This document shows positions 11,201 through 18,939 of a stretch of 32,774 bases of DNA, piece by piece. This DNA is from Sperchopsis tessellata (lineage: Eukaryota > Arthropoda > Insecta > Coleoptera > Hydrophilidae). The translations under genes were made by a program, and so were the position numbers. The notes beneath the pieces were generated by a model. The model ran no database searches, was not told where the DNA came from, and saw nothing but the letters and a program-made list of their open reading frames with translations. The DNA lies in contig JAWQRN010000263.1 in NCBI GenBank assembly GCA_033557685.1, positions 1 to 32,774 of the forward strand, given 5' to 3'. Position 1 is the first letter of the stretch. The number at the start of each line of letters is the position of its first letter.

Positions 11201-13858
11201 CTCTTTTTTCTGGCTACAATTTCACTAATTGGTCTCCGGAAGTAATTTTTCCAGACTTTGTGGGCAGTTCTTTGAACAATGATAAAATATTGACTGAGGC
11301 AACTTCTTGCTGGCCTAACACGCTGAGGATATTTACAGATGGATCTAAGGGTGGGGGCACTGTACGTAGCGCATTTTTTGTTTCACAAATTGATCATAAA
11401 ACTGGGGTCAGGTTGCATGACCTGTGCTCAGCATTTCCTGCTGAAGCTTTTGCCCTAATTAAGGCCTTTGACTTTGCCAATGGACAACCAAACCACCATG
11501 TGCTAGTAATATCTGATTCACACTCTGTAGTGAAGGCATAAAAATTGTTTTCAGTTAAAAGGAATTCTCATCCATTGATATATAAAATCATATTTATACA
11601 TTCTTCCCTTTAAGAAAATAATATTATAGTAAATTATATTTGGGTAAAGGGTCATGTGGGGGTGCGAGGAAATGAGATTGCGGATGGGCTTGCTGGTTCA
11701 GCTGGCTCATTAAAAACAGTTAATTAGCCTGAATTGCCATATTGTGATTTGAACAGACTTGCACTTCATCAAGCAAATGTGAAATGGAGTGAGGAATGGA
11801 GAATTTACATGCGTGAATGCAAAATTCATTACAGTTAATTACATTCTACGCCAAAAACTTAGGCATGAGTGCCAGTTTGTACCTAGAGCTTTTTATACAG
11901 GCATTACTCATATGTCACATCTTTTTAATATTCATATATTTCTTGACCCTTATTGCCAGTGTGACATAACATTAGTGGTTGATTTAAATCACATAGCCTT
12001 TGCTTGTGCCTTTACTAAAATTAAAAGAAACCATTTTATTGACAACTTAATAAACTTAAATGTGCCACTTTCTACTTCCATTACTAAATTTAAATGATAT
12101 TCAGATCTACAGCGTATTGCATAATTTTATAAAATATTTTAATTTCGCAACTCTAAAATAGGATCAAGGAACATGTGATCCAAAAAAACTTAAATAATTT
12201 TTATTGACTTGTAACTGGTTAAAGGGCTTAGTTTCCAAACCAATCCTCAGAAAAAAAAGTTGGAGTGACATAATTTACAAGGTACCTATTTATTTAATAT
12301 ATATTTTATTAAGCCGTCTCGTTGCTCAGTGACTAAGTACTAGGCTACTAAGCGTGGGGTCTCGGGTTCGAGTTCCAGAGACGGTCGGCTTTTTGTGATT
12401 AGTCTTTGTAGTGCTCGTCTTCTGAGAGGGACGTACAACAGTGGGTCCCGTGTATTGTAGGTAAATGAAGACCACGTAAACGTAAAAGAACCCAATTTCA
12501 GTTGGAGCACTGGATGCGGCAAAATTCCCAGGTGAGAGAGCCTATTCCCTGGCGAAGGCGATTGGCCATAGTAGCGGAAATAGGCCGACATTAAATAAAC
12601 AATACACATCAAACATATTTTATTCTTCTTCCCGATTCAGAATACTTTTGACACGTCAGATATTCAATGTCCAAGTTTAGATGTTTTGCAATAAAATTCT
12701 GAAATCTTATTACAAATTTCTGTTTTTCTAGATTTATGGCTGAGCAAGGATTGATGCGATGATTAATAATATATTTAATACTGTGTGAGATTTTCTACAT
12801 ATTTTATTGATGATTTAAGTTAAGAATAATTTTTATATTGGGTAGTACATAAAAATTGAAACTACATTCAACTGACTTTCATGTAAATGCAAAAAAAAAC
12901 TTACTTCTGGCTGGAAATTGATTTAAACAGATTAAACTACTTTTGGCATAACATCTGTCTCTGTGTGCAATAATTAATAAATTTGAATTTTTGAAGATAA
13001 CATTTTAGTTGTAAATTTAAGATATCAGTTGATTTTGTTATATGTAGCTAGACTAGAAATGGTACTTTCGGAGTTACCAATTTTGTTGAATTTCTAATCC
13101 CTATCAATCTGTTCTAAGATAGTCTATACCCACTGCATATATCATCATCTTTATTCGTATGTCTCACGGCCATACATAAGTGTAGGAACCAAAACGCTAT
13201 TAGAGATAATCACTTTGGCCTCTTTCGTAAGTTCTTCATTCTACTATCCGACCAGCATTCAACCATCTTTCAATCTGCAACTCAATGTTGTGTATCTCTA
13301 ACAACTACACAACTTTTGCATTTATAGTTTTTTTTTTCTGTAACAGCTCACGAGTTATCACATATAGGTGGACAAAAGGAAAGATTGTATTTAAAAATGA
13401 ATTCTAAAATTCTTACCTAATTCCATCACCACCTGGCTTTAGCCGTTTGGGAAAATACCACATTAATCCCGTTACTAAGGAATGAGGATCTCTAGTTTTT
13501 AGTCCAAAATAGGCCCCCGGCCTATAGCTACCCCAAAATCTTTCAGGAATATCCAGTCCACTTTCCACAACCATCTATAATATAGGTTTAATAATCTAGT
13601 GGTGCTGTAATAATAATAACCGTTTACTACCTTTTTGTCATCGTATGGTGTGTTGACTCTTGTTTCTAAGTAACCCATGTAGCCAACGCCAAAGGTAATT
13701 ATAAATAATGTGAATCCAATCATATGCTTCCAGTAAGGTAGAATACCAGAAGGGGGTTTGACCTGTTTTGTAGAATTGCTGCCATTGCTACTACTACTGT
13801 TCGTACTCTTTTCAGTCATACTGTTTTCATTTGAAAACCCCCTTCTTTGCCGCACCAT
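2057..13858 (-). CDS. GCS1: Processing alpha-glucosidase I (mannosyl-oligosaccharide glucosidase, GH63), 5' part, 8 exons
   Basis: ER type II membrane enzyme that removes the terminal alpha-1,2-linked glucose from Glc3Man9GlcNAc2 on new glycoproteins, the first step of N-glycan trimming. Exons (minus strand): 13631-13858, 13417-13574, 7279-7456, 3799-3970, 3579-3739, 2499-2689, 2285-2440 and 2057-2205. All junctions have GT-AG borders and the reading phase is continuous, giving 464 residues plus one base. Seen: a short basic Ser/Asn-rich cytosolic tail, one membrane segment at residues about 46-66, then luminal blocks ERFWGSYRPG, HWCEQGD, FVFESGS-like IVFESGSFG, IGYFYG and FPRGFLWDEGFH (residues 418-429, the conserved GH63 active-site segment). 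The family is about 830 residues long, so roughly 370 C-terminal residues are missing; I found no ninth exon in bases 1-2056. The start is the ATG at 13858, which sits in a good AAAATGG context; nothing upstream is a better ATG. Introns 2, 3 and 5 are filled with transposons. Identity is firm from protein motifs. Confidence 0.96.
2285..2440 (-). CDS. GCS1: GCS1 exon 7
   Basis: Residues 363-414 plus two bases, acceptor TCTATAG, donor TCAAG|GTTTGT. It encodes YGAKEIIFAQAALSNMVGGI followed by GYFYGSSRVQ and YTAVPSR, a hallmark block of alpha-glucosidase I. Confidence 0.96.
2499..2689 (-). CDS. GCS1: GCS1 exon 6
   Basis: Residues 300-362 plus two bases, acceptor TCTTATAG, donor AAAAGG|GTGAGT. 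It encodes FIATQVTGKVPFSLDIVFES, GETFTEALIWH and RFEDTFKLKAK, matching the block that precedes the catalytic toroid. Intron 5 before it (889 bp) holds a mariner remnant on the opposite strand. Confidence 0.95.
3040..3565 (+). mobile_element. Decayed mariner-like transposase
   Basis: Plus-strand pieces in shifting frames follow the order of mariner-type DDE transposases: FCRRFL (about 3100), RYWATENPERFLHSE, KVTIWCAI (about 3172), NGATVTSRIY, FYFQQDGVARYIAR (about 3290; usual FQQDGATAHTAR), and the late helices at about 3400-3490 resembling PLTLENLKE and IRAEIEAIVEAML. Several frameshifts and internal deletions make it inactive. It sits in glucosidase intron 5 on the opposite strand. Confidence 0.75.
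3579..3739 (-). CDS. GCS1: GCS1 exon 5
   Basis: Residues 246-299, acceptor ACCACAG, donor ACAAAG|GTAAAT. It encodes TVEHESYLSTVSPGLHLLKE and a segment ending WVALAGELLPPAGSTK. Joined to exon 4 across a 59-bp intron with the phase kept. Confidence 0.94.
3799..3970 (-). CDS. GCS1: GCS1 exon 4
   Basis: Residues 189-245 plus one base. The acceptor is TTTTTTAATTTTAG and the donor is TCGG|GTAAG. It encodes VSLIWYTALDEN and a linker region ending TPGLGEFTMKLFNYS. The acceptor lies immediately downstream of the (TA)n tail of a minus-strand LINE. Confidence 0.93.
3982..4005. repeat. (TA)n microsatellite, 3' tail of the adjacent LINE
   Basis: About ten TA dinucleotides next to AATAAATAAG on the minus strand. 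It directly precedes the exon 4 splice acceptor. Confidence 0.8.
4006..5400 (-). mobile_element. 5'-truncated LINE with reverse transcriptase (Jockey/CR1-like)
   Basis: The minus strand carries RT motifs in order: DMIPDFLVKDC and NYRPIAILPNISKVFE (5081-5389), DFAKAFDRIDH (motif A), GVPQRSILDPLLFLLF (motif B, usual GVPQGSILGPLLF) and FADDLKLY (4655-4999). A thumb region follows down to about 4080, and the element ends in AATAAATAAG(TA)n. No endonuclease or ORF1 is present, so it is 5' truncated. Frameshifts occur near 5000-5080 and 4655. It inserted into glucosidase intron 3 in the sense orientation. Confidence 0.88.
5446..6063 (+). mobile_element. RTE-like LINE, 3' end only
   Basis: Plus-strand pieces read INNTPIEKVTKYKYLGTWI, IRTAIHKMRDLFCNHDLKLE-like sequence, ISWTDKITNVEVLGRMGRE, KLEYLGNTLCG, GKIASNRSVGRRRFSWLRNL, and a stop followed by a GAAGAAGAAGAA tail at about 6051-6062. 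The same C-terminal arrangement and tail occur in the copy at 23975-25215. It abuts the 5' end of the opposite-strand LINE at 5400. Confidence 0.85.
6160..6350 (+). mobile_element. Short Jockey-like reverse transcriptase scrap
   Basis: Plus strand encodes VPQRFILGPLLFLLTI (RT motif B) and, in another frame, AAKWFEMNRLA, which in Jockey-type elements follows the YADD box. The ADD segment itself is lost. Only about 190 bp is preserved. Confidence 0.6.
6362..6706 (-). mobile_element. Gag-like fragment of an LTR retrotransposon
   Basis: Minus strand shows a coiled-coil-like stretch (SLESKLQANSMMIEHKSEEL, then KVEMKIQALKD) followed, after a stop, by KTQFKMAAEYNRWND and KVTTLIMTLQGQA. This follows the order of Ty3/Gypsy-type gag capsid N-termini (FDGT..W..F..QFE..A..N.W....K...L...L.G.A). 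It is a fragment with one stop; no LTR or pol is attached. It abuts the Jockey-like scrap at about 6360. Confidence 0.6.
6707..7278. other. AT-rich intronic DNA, nothing recognised
   Basis: No protein-like segments or repeats recognised on either strand. Part of glucosidase intron 3. Confidence 0.5.
7279..7456 (-). CDS. GCS1: GCS1 exon 3
   Basis: Residues 129-188, acceptor TTTCAG, donor TATAAG|GTAAAC. It encodes HWCEQGDNLEKYGWQQHDG, then FGVQEIHDG and LGGSHGGDWTARV, which follow the family order exactly. It is separated from exon 2 by a 5,960-bp intron full of transposons. Confidence 0.96.
7575..7712 (+). mobile_element. Small LINE fragment (RT C-terminal region)
   Basis: One open segment reads GRFRLEVEKQVIAGRKVAGV and WIITTNEGFIKEATYN, matching the post-RT helix region (E.E...RI..G.+V.G.L......IS.E) of RTE/R2-like LINEs. 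It is short and interrupted by stops on both sides. Confidence 0.5.
7915..8131 (+). mobile_element. RNase H LINE, RT part (left half of a split element)
   Basis: Plus strand reads KST-like sequence near 7940 and then DIMGAYDSVNLSLLIEKLYD (RT motif A, catalytic Asp in AYD) and FGMPP at about 8045-8125. The frame then breaks at the border of a minus-strand LINE and resumes at 10388. Confidence 0.75.
8115..8131. repeat. Target-site duplication, left copy
   Basis: GCCGCCAATGTTATACA here pairs with GCCGCCAAAGCTATGTA at 10388-10404: 13 of 17 positions match, with the first eight identical. Both copies sit at the same codon region (GMPP) of the interrupted LINE. Confidence 0.6.
8132..10387 (-). mobile_element. 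LINE with endonuclease and reverse transcriptase, inserted into another LINE
   Basis: Read on the minus strand from right to left: endonuclease end (KSIIDYVLVERT and GSDHYLLLAELK, about 10230-10340), linker, RT start (MKNAIRSLKIEKVAGHDGI, 9492-9680), VPRDWQTTIILPLFKKGD and DEQSGFRAGRRTQDLIF (9259-9471), LEKAFD (about 9215), a decayed motif B (LSPLL, about 9030) and RYA (usual YADD, about 8935). The C-terminus is RWFGHLNRMDESRMTRLVWE (8187-8411) and a short 3' UTR to about 8132. Many stops and frameshifts. The borders carry a degenerate target duplication. Confidence 0.88.
10388..12110 (+). mobile_element. RNase H LINE, RT end and RNase H domain (right half of a split element)
   Basis: Continues the element broken at 8131. 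YGPRLTSLGLSQGSVLSPLL (RT motif B, 10440-10540), a thumb region with IIDYGSILYGSACKENL (about 10935-10990), then a nearly complete RNase H: LRIFTDGSKGGG (Asp, about 11320), PAEAFALIKAFD (Glu), VLVISDSHSVVKA (Asp) and WVKGHVGVRGNEIADGLA (His and Asp, about 11640-11700). The C-terminal block CQCDITLVVDLNHIAFACA ends at about 12095. Stops at about 11541 and 11724 plus frameshifts break it. The RNase H domain points to the I superfamily of non-LTR elements. Confidence 0.88.
12111..12312. other. LINE 3' flank, nothing further recognised
   Basis: AT-rich sequence between the end of the RNase H LINE and the SINE. It may include the LINE 3' UTR. Confidence 0.4.
12313..12605 (+). mobile_element. tRNA-derived SINE, full-length copy 1
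   Basis: The tRNA-like head has an A box (TTGCTCAGTGACTAAG) and a B box (GGGTTCGAGTTCC). The body is about 215 bp and ends GGCCGACATTAAATAAAC. The 10-bp sequence ATATTTTATT flanks it at 12301-12310 and 12615-12624, a perfect target-site duplication. A second copy lies at 25760-26037 on the minus strand, matching along its whole length. Any open frame here is a by-product of the repeat. Confidence 0.92.
12625..13140. other. AT-rich intronic DNA, nothing recognised
   Basis: No coding or repeat signal seen on either strand. Part of glucosidase intron 2. Confidence 0.5.
13141..13295 (-). mobile_element. LINE fragment (RT C-terminal region)
   Basis: Minus strand reads IELQIERWLNAGRIVE and, one frame over, LTKEAKVIISNSVLVPTLMY followed by GRE. 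This is the conserved 'VPTLMYG.E' region downstream of the RT in RTE/R2-like LINEs. It is short and frameshifted. Confidence 0.7.
13417..13574 (-). CDS. GCS1: GCS1 exon 2
   Basis: Residues 77-128 plus two bases. The acceptor is TATATTATAG and the donor is ATTAG|GTAAGA. It encodes the start of the luminal domain, with RFWGSYRPGAYFGLKTRDP and LVTGLMWYFPKRLKPGGDGI, typical of the GH63 N-terminal domain. Confidence 0.96.
13631..13858 (-). CDS. GCS1: GCS1 exon 1: cytosolic tail and membrane anchor
   Basis: Residues 1-76, ending in phase 0 at AAG|GTAGTA. It starts MVRQRRGFSNENSM; the tail is rich in Ser, Asn and Lys, and the hydrophobic stretch HMIGFTLFIITFGVGYMGYL is the signal anchor. The following intron is only 56 bp and its length is not a multiple of three, so the open frame that runs on through it is not the real product. 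Confidence 0.95.
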
Positions 13859-14236
13859 TTTGGAGGTAATCAAAACAATTTAATTTAAAATGTAGCACTA
13901 TAAAAAATGACCTCTTTAACACATGATAAGATATGGAATTTGAACATCATTTATTTACTTTGATCTTTCAAACTGATACCCGGCTATTGAAACGTCACCA
14001 TTATGACAGATGCATAGACCTATATAACAGTGAACTTAGCGACGGTATGCAGTATGAACTATAGCATGCAATGTATACACGTAAATGTGTGACCGAGAGC
14101 ACCTCGATTTATTCCAACCTGTGCATATGACATAAAATTGTGCATATGCATAAAATTTTACACCATTTAACTGTCGTTATAGCATCTTTCAGAGATTTCA
14201 TTAATCTTTCGACGGTGTGGGCCTCGTGATGCGGAT
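13859..14236. promoter_or_regulatory. Upstream region of the glucosidase gene
   Basis: The first 380 bp 5' of the GCS1 start codon should hold its promoter and 5' UTR, but I see no clear TATA box or initiator on the minus strand. A 19-bp tandem duplication, GTGCATATG(A)CATAAAATT, lies at about 14123-14158. Confidence 0.3.
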
Positions 14237-15479
14237 TTGTTTTTGAAGATCCATTGCATTCACGTACACACTACAGATGATTATGATCAGAGTTTCGTTG
14301 TCCAGACATTCTTCGAAGGAGTTCCAAGAGCCCCAGGTATAGTGCAAATTGTCACTCTATTCCAGAAAAATTATTTCAATGAATTTTTTGTACTGCATAA
14401 TAAATATAAATTGATATCGAATGCGTCCGATCTTACAGTGCGGACTTGACTGTGAAACCTCTAAAAGATACTTAGCTACACAATGAATTTGCTGTTTTTT
14501 CTAGCTTCATAAGTAGTATTGCACTACGAAATTCTATTTCTGTTAAATTTTCAGCAGGTTAGTGAAAAACTCACAATGATTTTTGTGAAACTATAATCAG
14601 TAAAAAACTGATTAATTCATTACATATGACAATTTAAAACATATGTTACCAATTTGTATTTTTATAATAAAAAAATAATGCAATAACTACAATTACCACA
14701 CTTTAGAAGCAGCTGAATCTGGCAAAACTTAAATTGCAGGAAAGAAGAAGCAGCTTTTAAAAAGTGGTGATGTACATGAAGGTATGCAGAGAACAAAAAA
14801 AATACACGGTAGGCGAAATAGAATACAGCCGTCTCCACACTATTCTAATTCTATGGAGTGTTACGTTTGAAAATTTAATTTCATCAGCCAATCGGAACGG
14901 TTATTAATAATTCGAAAATATGCCGTAGACGGAATCTGGTATTTAATTTTTTTCAATTTGTATCAAGAAATATACTTCGTACATAGATTTCCATGGCGAT
15001 AGTTGAATATATATAGAAAAAAATATAACGAATATACTTGTAAACGAAATAAATAACAACATTAACTAAAAATTTATGTTTTCGTTTTTATACAAAATAA
15101 GATTTTGATAATCTTATTTATTTCTGACTAAATATATTAAAAGTAAATTTAAGGCTTAAAATCTGAAAAATAATAAAGTCTCACATCTTTAATTCCTATA
15201 AAGGTAAGCCAATATATTTTTCTTTTCATGTTTGTAGATATGTTTATTTTTAAGTATTTATAGGTATAGATAAGTAGGTATTTATTACATATAGTGTTTA
15301 GTACATTTTTTAACAAATGGTTTTTTGTGAATGACCTTTTTTTCAAATGATATTTTATTCGTATCAAATGTTGACTGACTTATTAGTCACTAGAAAAGAT
15401 GACAAATATTTTATTTGAACGAAATTTTACCACCTGCGATATAATACGTTCCAAGGATTAAATTTTTCTTTTACCTGCT
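14237..15479. other. AT-rich intergenic DNA, nothing recognised
   Basis: A 70-codon open frame at 14237-14449 resembles nothing I know and lacks support. The rest is A/T-rich with no repeat or coding signal recognised. Confidence 0.4.
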
Positions 15480-15905
15480 GGCCCAAATAAGTATGAAATA
15501 TTACTTCTCACAAATGCCCACCATTCTCTAAGTGACAAATATTGGCTCTTTTAAGAGCATTTTCCATTACCAAACATAAAGTTTCAGACTTCGAGGGGGT
15601 CAAATTTTTTAAATTATTAATTCACCAAAAAGTTCACGAAGGCTCCATTGTAGCTCTTGCTGTGTGCGCAGTGGCTTCATTTTACTGTAACCATATGGGA
15701 TTATTCTCGACTGCCGGGCGCAAAAAGTTATGAATCATAGTCCTATACAGAGCTCTGGTGATGGTACCTCATTTTCAAAAAGATATAGACCGATAACTCG
15801 ATCAGCCATAACAGTGCATCTAGAGGGGTGCAATAGACTTTAATGTAATGCCCTAGGATTCTCATTGCCCTTGAATTTGCAATTATGTTTGATCACTCAT
15901 TATAA
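15480..15905 (-). mobile_element. Decayed mariner-like transposase
   Basis: On the minus strand: MADRVIGLYLFENE (about 15770-15812), ALYRTMIHNFLRPAVENNP (about 15690-15750), IWLQ*NEATAHTARATME (the catalytic FQQDGATAHTAR region with a stop and Asp changed to Glu), LRELFGE in another frame, and NALKRANICHLENGGHL-EVIFHT at the C-terminus (about 15500-15560). Stops, frameshifts and a deletion before the C-terminal block make it inactive. An open frame on the plus strand at 15542-15733 is only its shadow. Confidence 0.8.
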
Positions 15906-16505
15906 GGTTGCTTAAAAAGGATCTTGGTGTAACAGTTCCTGCACCATTTGAATTTTATATAGAAACATTTTAAGATTCAGTTTAAAAATCTGTTGTAGTG
16001 ATACAGATGGAACATAGTTTAGACACATGCTTAAGTGCATACAGACTGATGAGTATCTCTTCATGGCAAATCTGCCACTGAGCCCTGCTCCTTAAAATGG
16101 GGGACTAAGTTCCTAATCATGTTGCCACTGGGAGTTGTTCTGGCATTCAAATATTTTAAAGGTCCCCAATATATGTAATTAAAAAATATACTAGAATTAA
16201 AATTAACGATGAATTCGCATGGGTACGCCTCATTTATATCACATTTAAATTTGTATATTTGCTCAAATTGATAGTCACTTGTATACAGTCAGTGCTTTTA
16301 ATACCTGTGCCAAATACGCCGCTTAAAAACGCAATTATTGTTTTAAGTTTTACTTTGTGTAGTGATAATTTGTGTTTTTAGATGAGGTAAGTTTATGATT
16401 TATGTTAGTTATGTATGTGAGTAGTACAAAGTCTTTTTATGTTGTCTACTTTAAAATTAGCGGCATTTTTTGTCTTTGCGTGTAGTGTTTTTTTCCAATC
16501 AGTTT
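15906..16505. other. Intergenic DNA, nothing recognised
   Basis: No protein-like segments identified. It may contain the 5' part of the hAT-like element that follows. Confidence 0.4.
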
Positions 16506-17480
16506 ATTTCGATAGTGGTAAGTTGTAGACATGCAGCTTCGGCATAAAAGAAAAAGAGAGAATCTGATATTACTGAATAGACTAGCAGAGAAGATATAAA
16601 ATTGGAGATTGAAGTTGGCACAGAATTTTGCAAACCAGCGTTAGAAGATATAGAACAACTCTCTCTGGCAATGGCAGTAGTGATCAAAGTTTAGAATGCT
16701 TATCCATAACCTGTTGAGTGACTTTAAAGAATAAGTGGCGCAGTTGGAGAAAGTGTCACATCGCCGGTATTGCACCCGAAAACAAAGGATTATTTTGGTA
16801 GAAATGGGATATGTTACTTAAAAATCAGTAGTCTTATTTATTGTAAATTGATGTCGCCTACTTTGGGTAAGATGCACATGAAATGTTTTCTAGTCATGGA
16901 AACTCGAAGCAATAGCAGCACTACGTTCTCGAAAATCATCTAACAAATCGGCACTAAACGTATGAAACAATACAATAATGAAGTCCAGCATTGGCCTCAA
17001 GTTCTTCAAAGAATAGTTAGGATCATAAAATTTCTTTGTATTTGTGATCTTGTATTCTGTGTGAAACATTAAGGCGTAGGTTCATCTTGGATTACTTGAG
17101 TTACTGAGTCACTATGACACAATCCTTGCAGAACATGTCTGTATGCGTGCCAACAAAGGATGTAGTTACATCTCTTCCACTATTTGTGGAAAGCTAATTG
17201 AGCTCGTGGGTCAAAAGATTATGTCTGTCATTATTGGTGAAATCAAAATGGCAAAATACTTTTCAATATCTGTAGATACTATATGTAGATCATTTAGGAG
17301 CTACATGTCTTGATATTGTTCCTTTCAATGGTGGACAAAACATCGGCAAAAAGAAAAGCCAACTCACAATTATCTCCCAGAAAACTTGAAGATATCTGCC
17401 ATGGTCGTGGAAATGTACGAACAGAATGTTGTTACTTTTAAACCAATTTAATTACATACAAAGTTATCCGAAAGTTCAAA
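16506..17480 (+). mobile_element. Decayed hAT-like transposase (ZMYM1/DUF4371 type)
   Basis: Plus strand encodes MKQYNNEVQHWPQVLQRIVR followed by IIKFLCICDLVF (16962-17059), then LELLSHYDTILAEHVCMRAN, YISSTICGKLIELVGQKIMS and IIGEIKMAKYFSISVDT (about 17095-17280). This is the order seen in the long ZMYM1-like proteins derived from hAT transposases, where SVDST precedes the DDE core. A Lys/Arg-rich N-terminal scrap (RHKRKRE, about 16540) fits too. Stops and frameshifts are frequent, and the dimerisation domain was not found. Confidence 0.7.
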
Positions 17481-18079
17481 TAGTGCTGTATATTTATCTT
17501 TCCATAATGCAGCTAACTGCAGCGGAGAGCGTTCGCCTTATAAGTTGAAAAAAATATAAAATTGAGCTTAAAATCATCAAAAACGCAAGCTCATTAAGAT
17601 CTACGGAGCTAATAGATGACTTTGTTCATGCAATGTAAACGAATCAATCTTTTAAATATATTTTTAAAATAATTTCTAACTTTATAGGCACTGTTACTTT
17701 GCATCTTAGAACGTTCCTGAGGATATCATCAAGGCATGTATCACTTAAAAGCACTAAGTATAGACCGCCATGAAGCTCTAAAAGGTTCTAAGTATATACT
17801 GACATGTAGCTCTCAAAAATGTTAAGTCATAGTCATTGAATTATCAATTTATTATTATCTTCCTCCAATATAAAGCCGAAATGCTGGTTCCGTTGCCAAA
17901 TATTCATTTTAGGATGGAGACTAATCATCAGGCTCCCTCCTTTCTTAGATGTATTGTTAAAAGTAAATCTGATTATTCACTTCTTCATTTTGTTTATCCT
18001 AAGCCTACTTATACCAATTCGGTGTTAAAGTAAAATATTTAATACTGGGATGCCGGTATTAATTCTGATATTACTATTA
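17481..18079. other. Intergenic DNA after the hAT remnant
   Basis: No firm homology. A 65-codon open frame at 17836-18033 is unrecognised. At about 18043-18058 the sequence CTGGGATGCCGGTATT resembles motifs at 20603-20632 next to the second hAT remnant. Confidence 0.35.
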
Positions 18080-18380
18080 AAAAACTTACTTATTACATTT
18101 AGAAAATATTTTCTAAATCGTGAAGATTATCCACAAAACATCGAATTTTCTATTTTCTGATTTACTTGTTAAATTTTTACCCAGTTTTATGAACTATTTT
18201 AAATTAATATCAAAAAAGTAAATAAAAATTTATGTACTTATTGTATTTAGAAAATATTTTCTAAATCTTGAAGATTATTCACAAAACATCGAATTTTCTA
18301 TTTTCTGATTTATTTATTAGATTTGTACTCAGCTTTATGACCTATTTAGAAATAATATCAAAAAAACAAATAAAAATTTT
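18080..18380. repeat. Tandem repeat, two 148-bp units
   Basis: TTTAGAAAATATTTTCTAAA (a perfect 20-bp palindrome) recurs at 18098 and 18246, and the block CACAAAACATCGAATTTTCT recurs 148 bp apart, as does CTGATTTA (18157 and 18305). Downstream sequences (ATCAAAAAA..AAATAAAAATTT) also repeat. The ACAAAACATC..TTTTCTATTTTCTG segment reappears at the right end of the foldback element at 27995-28243. Confidence 0.85.
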
Positions 18381-18939
18381 TGTTAAAAATTACCATTGAC
18401 AAGAAAATGAATTCCATTAACTTAACATTTTTTTCTTTATAAGTAGATAAATAAATAAAGTAGATGATAGGAACATAAAATATAATGAATTAATTCTATA
18501 AGTATAACAAAATTTAAAATCCTTTATGGAGCTAACATATATGTTTTAAATTAAATAAAAAATAATATATTCTATAAATATAACAAAATTCAGTTTTTTT
18601 TAATTGTAACTAATAAACCTTATATACCAAATAAATTAAAATTGTTCTTAAAATATTGATTTTCTTTATTAAAATATCCTCTCAAAAAGCACAAACAATC
18701 GATGGTTTCATCATTAAGAGAGGATTGAATTTTTGTGCAGATTTGACCGGCCGCAGAAAATGCTACTCCCTTTTTTCAAAAAACATGATCTCATCTTTTA
18801 TTTTTTGCTCAAATTCCGTTATTTTTTTAATCATAGGCACTGTTGTAAGTGTCTATTGCTACCTGCAGTTTTCACTTTAACTCGTGATGTTTCTACCTTT
18901 AAATTTTCATATGAAAGCCGTTTAGTTATACATATAGTA
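18381..18939. other. AT-rich intergenic DNA
   Basis: ATTCTATAA(G/A)TATAACAAAATT occurs twice about 76 bp apart (about 18494 and 18569), a decayed duplication. No coding sequence is supported. Confidence 0.4.

Noticed and set aside
12340..12612. 90-codon minus-strand open frame
   Set aside because: Lies inside the tRNA-derived SINE; repeated sequence also found at 25760-26037.
14237..14449. 70-codon plus-strand open frame upstream of the glucosidase gene
   Set aside because: No recognisable domain, no splice or promoter support; random length for this base composition.
15542..15733. 63-codon plus-strand open frame
   Set aside because: It is the complement of the minus-strand mariner remnant; the real signal (ATAHTAR, NGGHL, VIFHT) is on the other strand.
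18656..18880. Open frame with QTIDGFIIKRG, resembling a PIP-box or a transposase N-terminus
   Set aside because: One short motif only; the rest is hydrophobic AT-rich translation with no further match.
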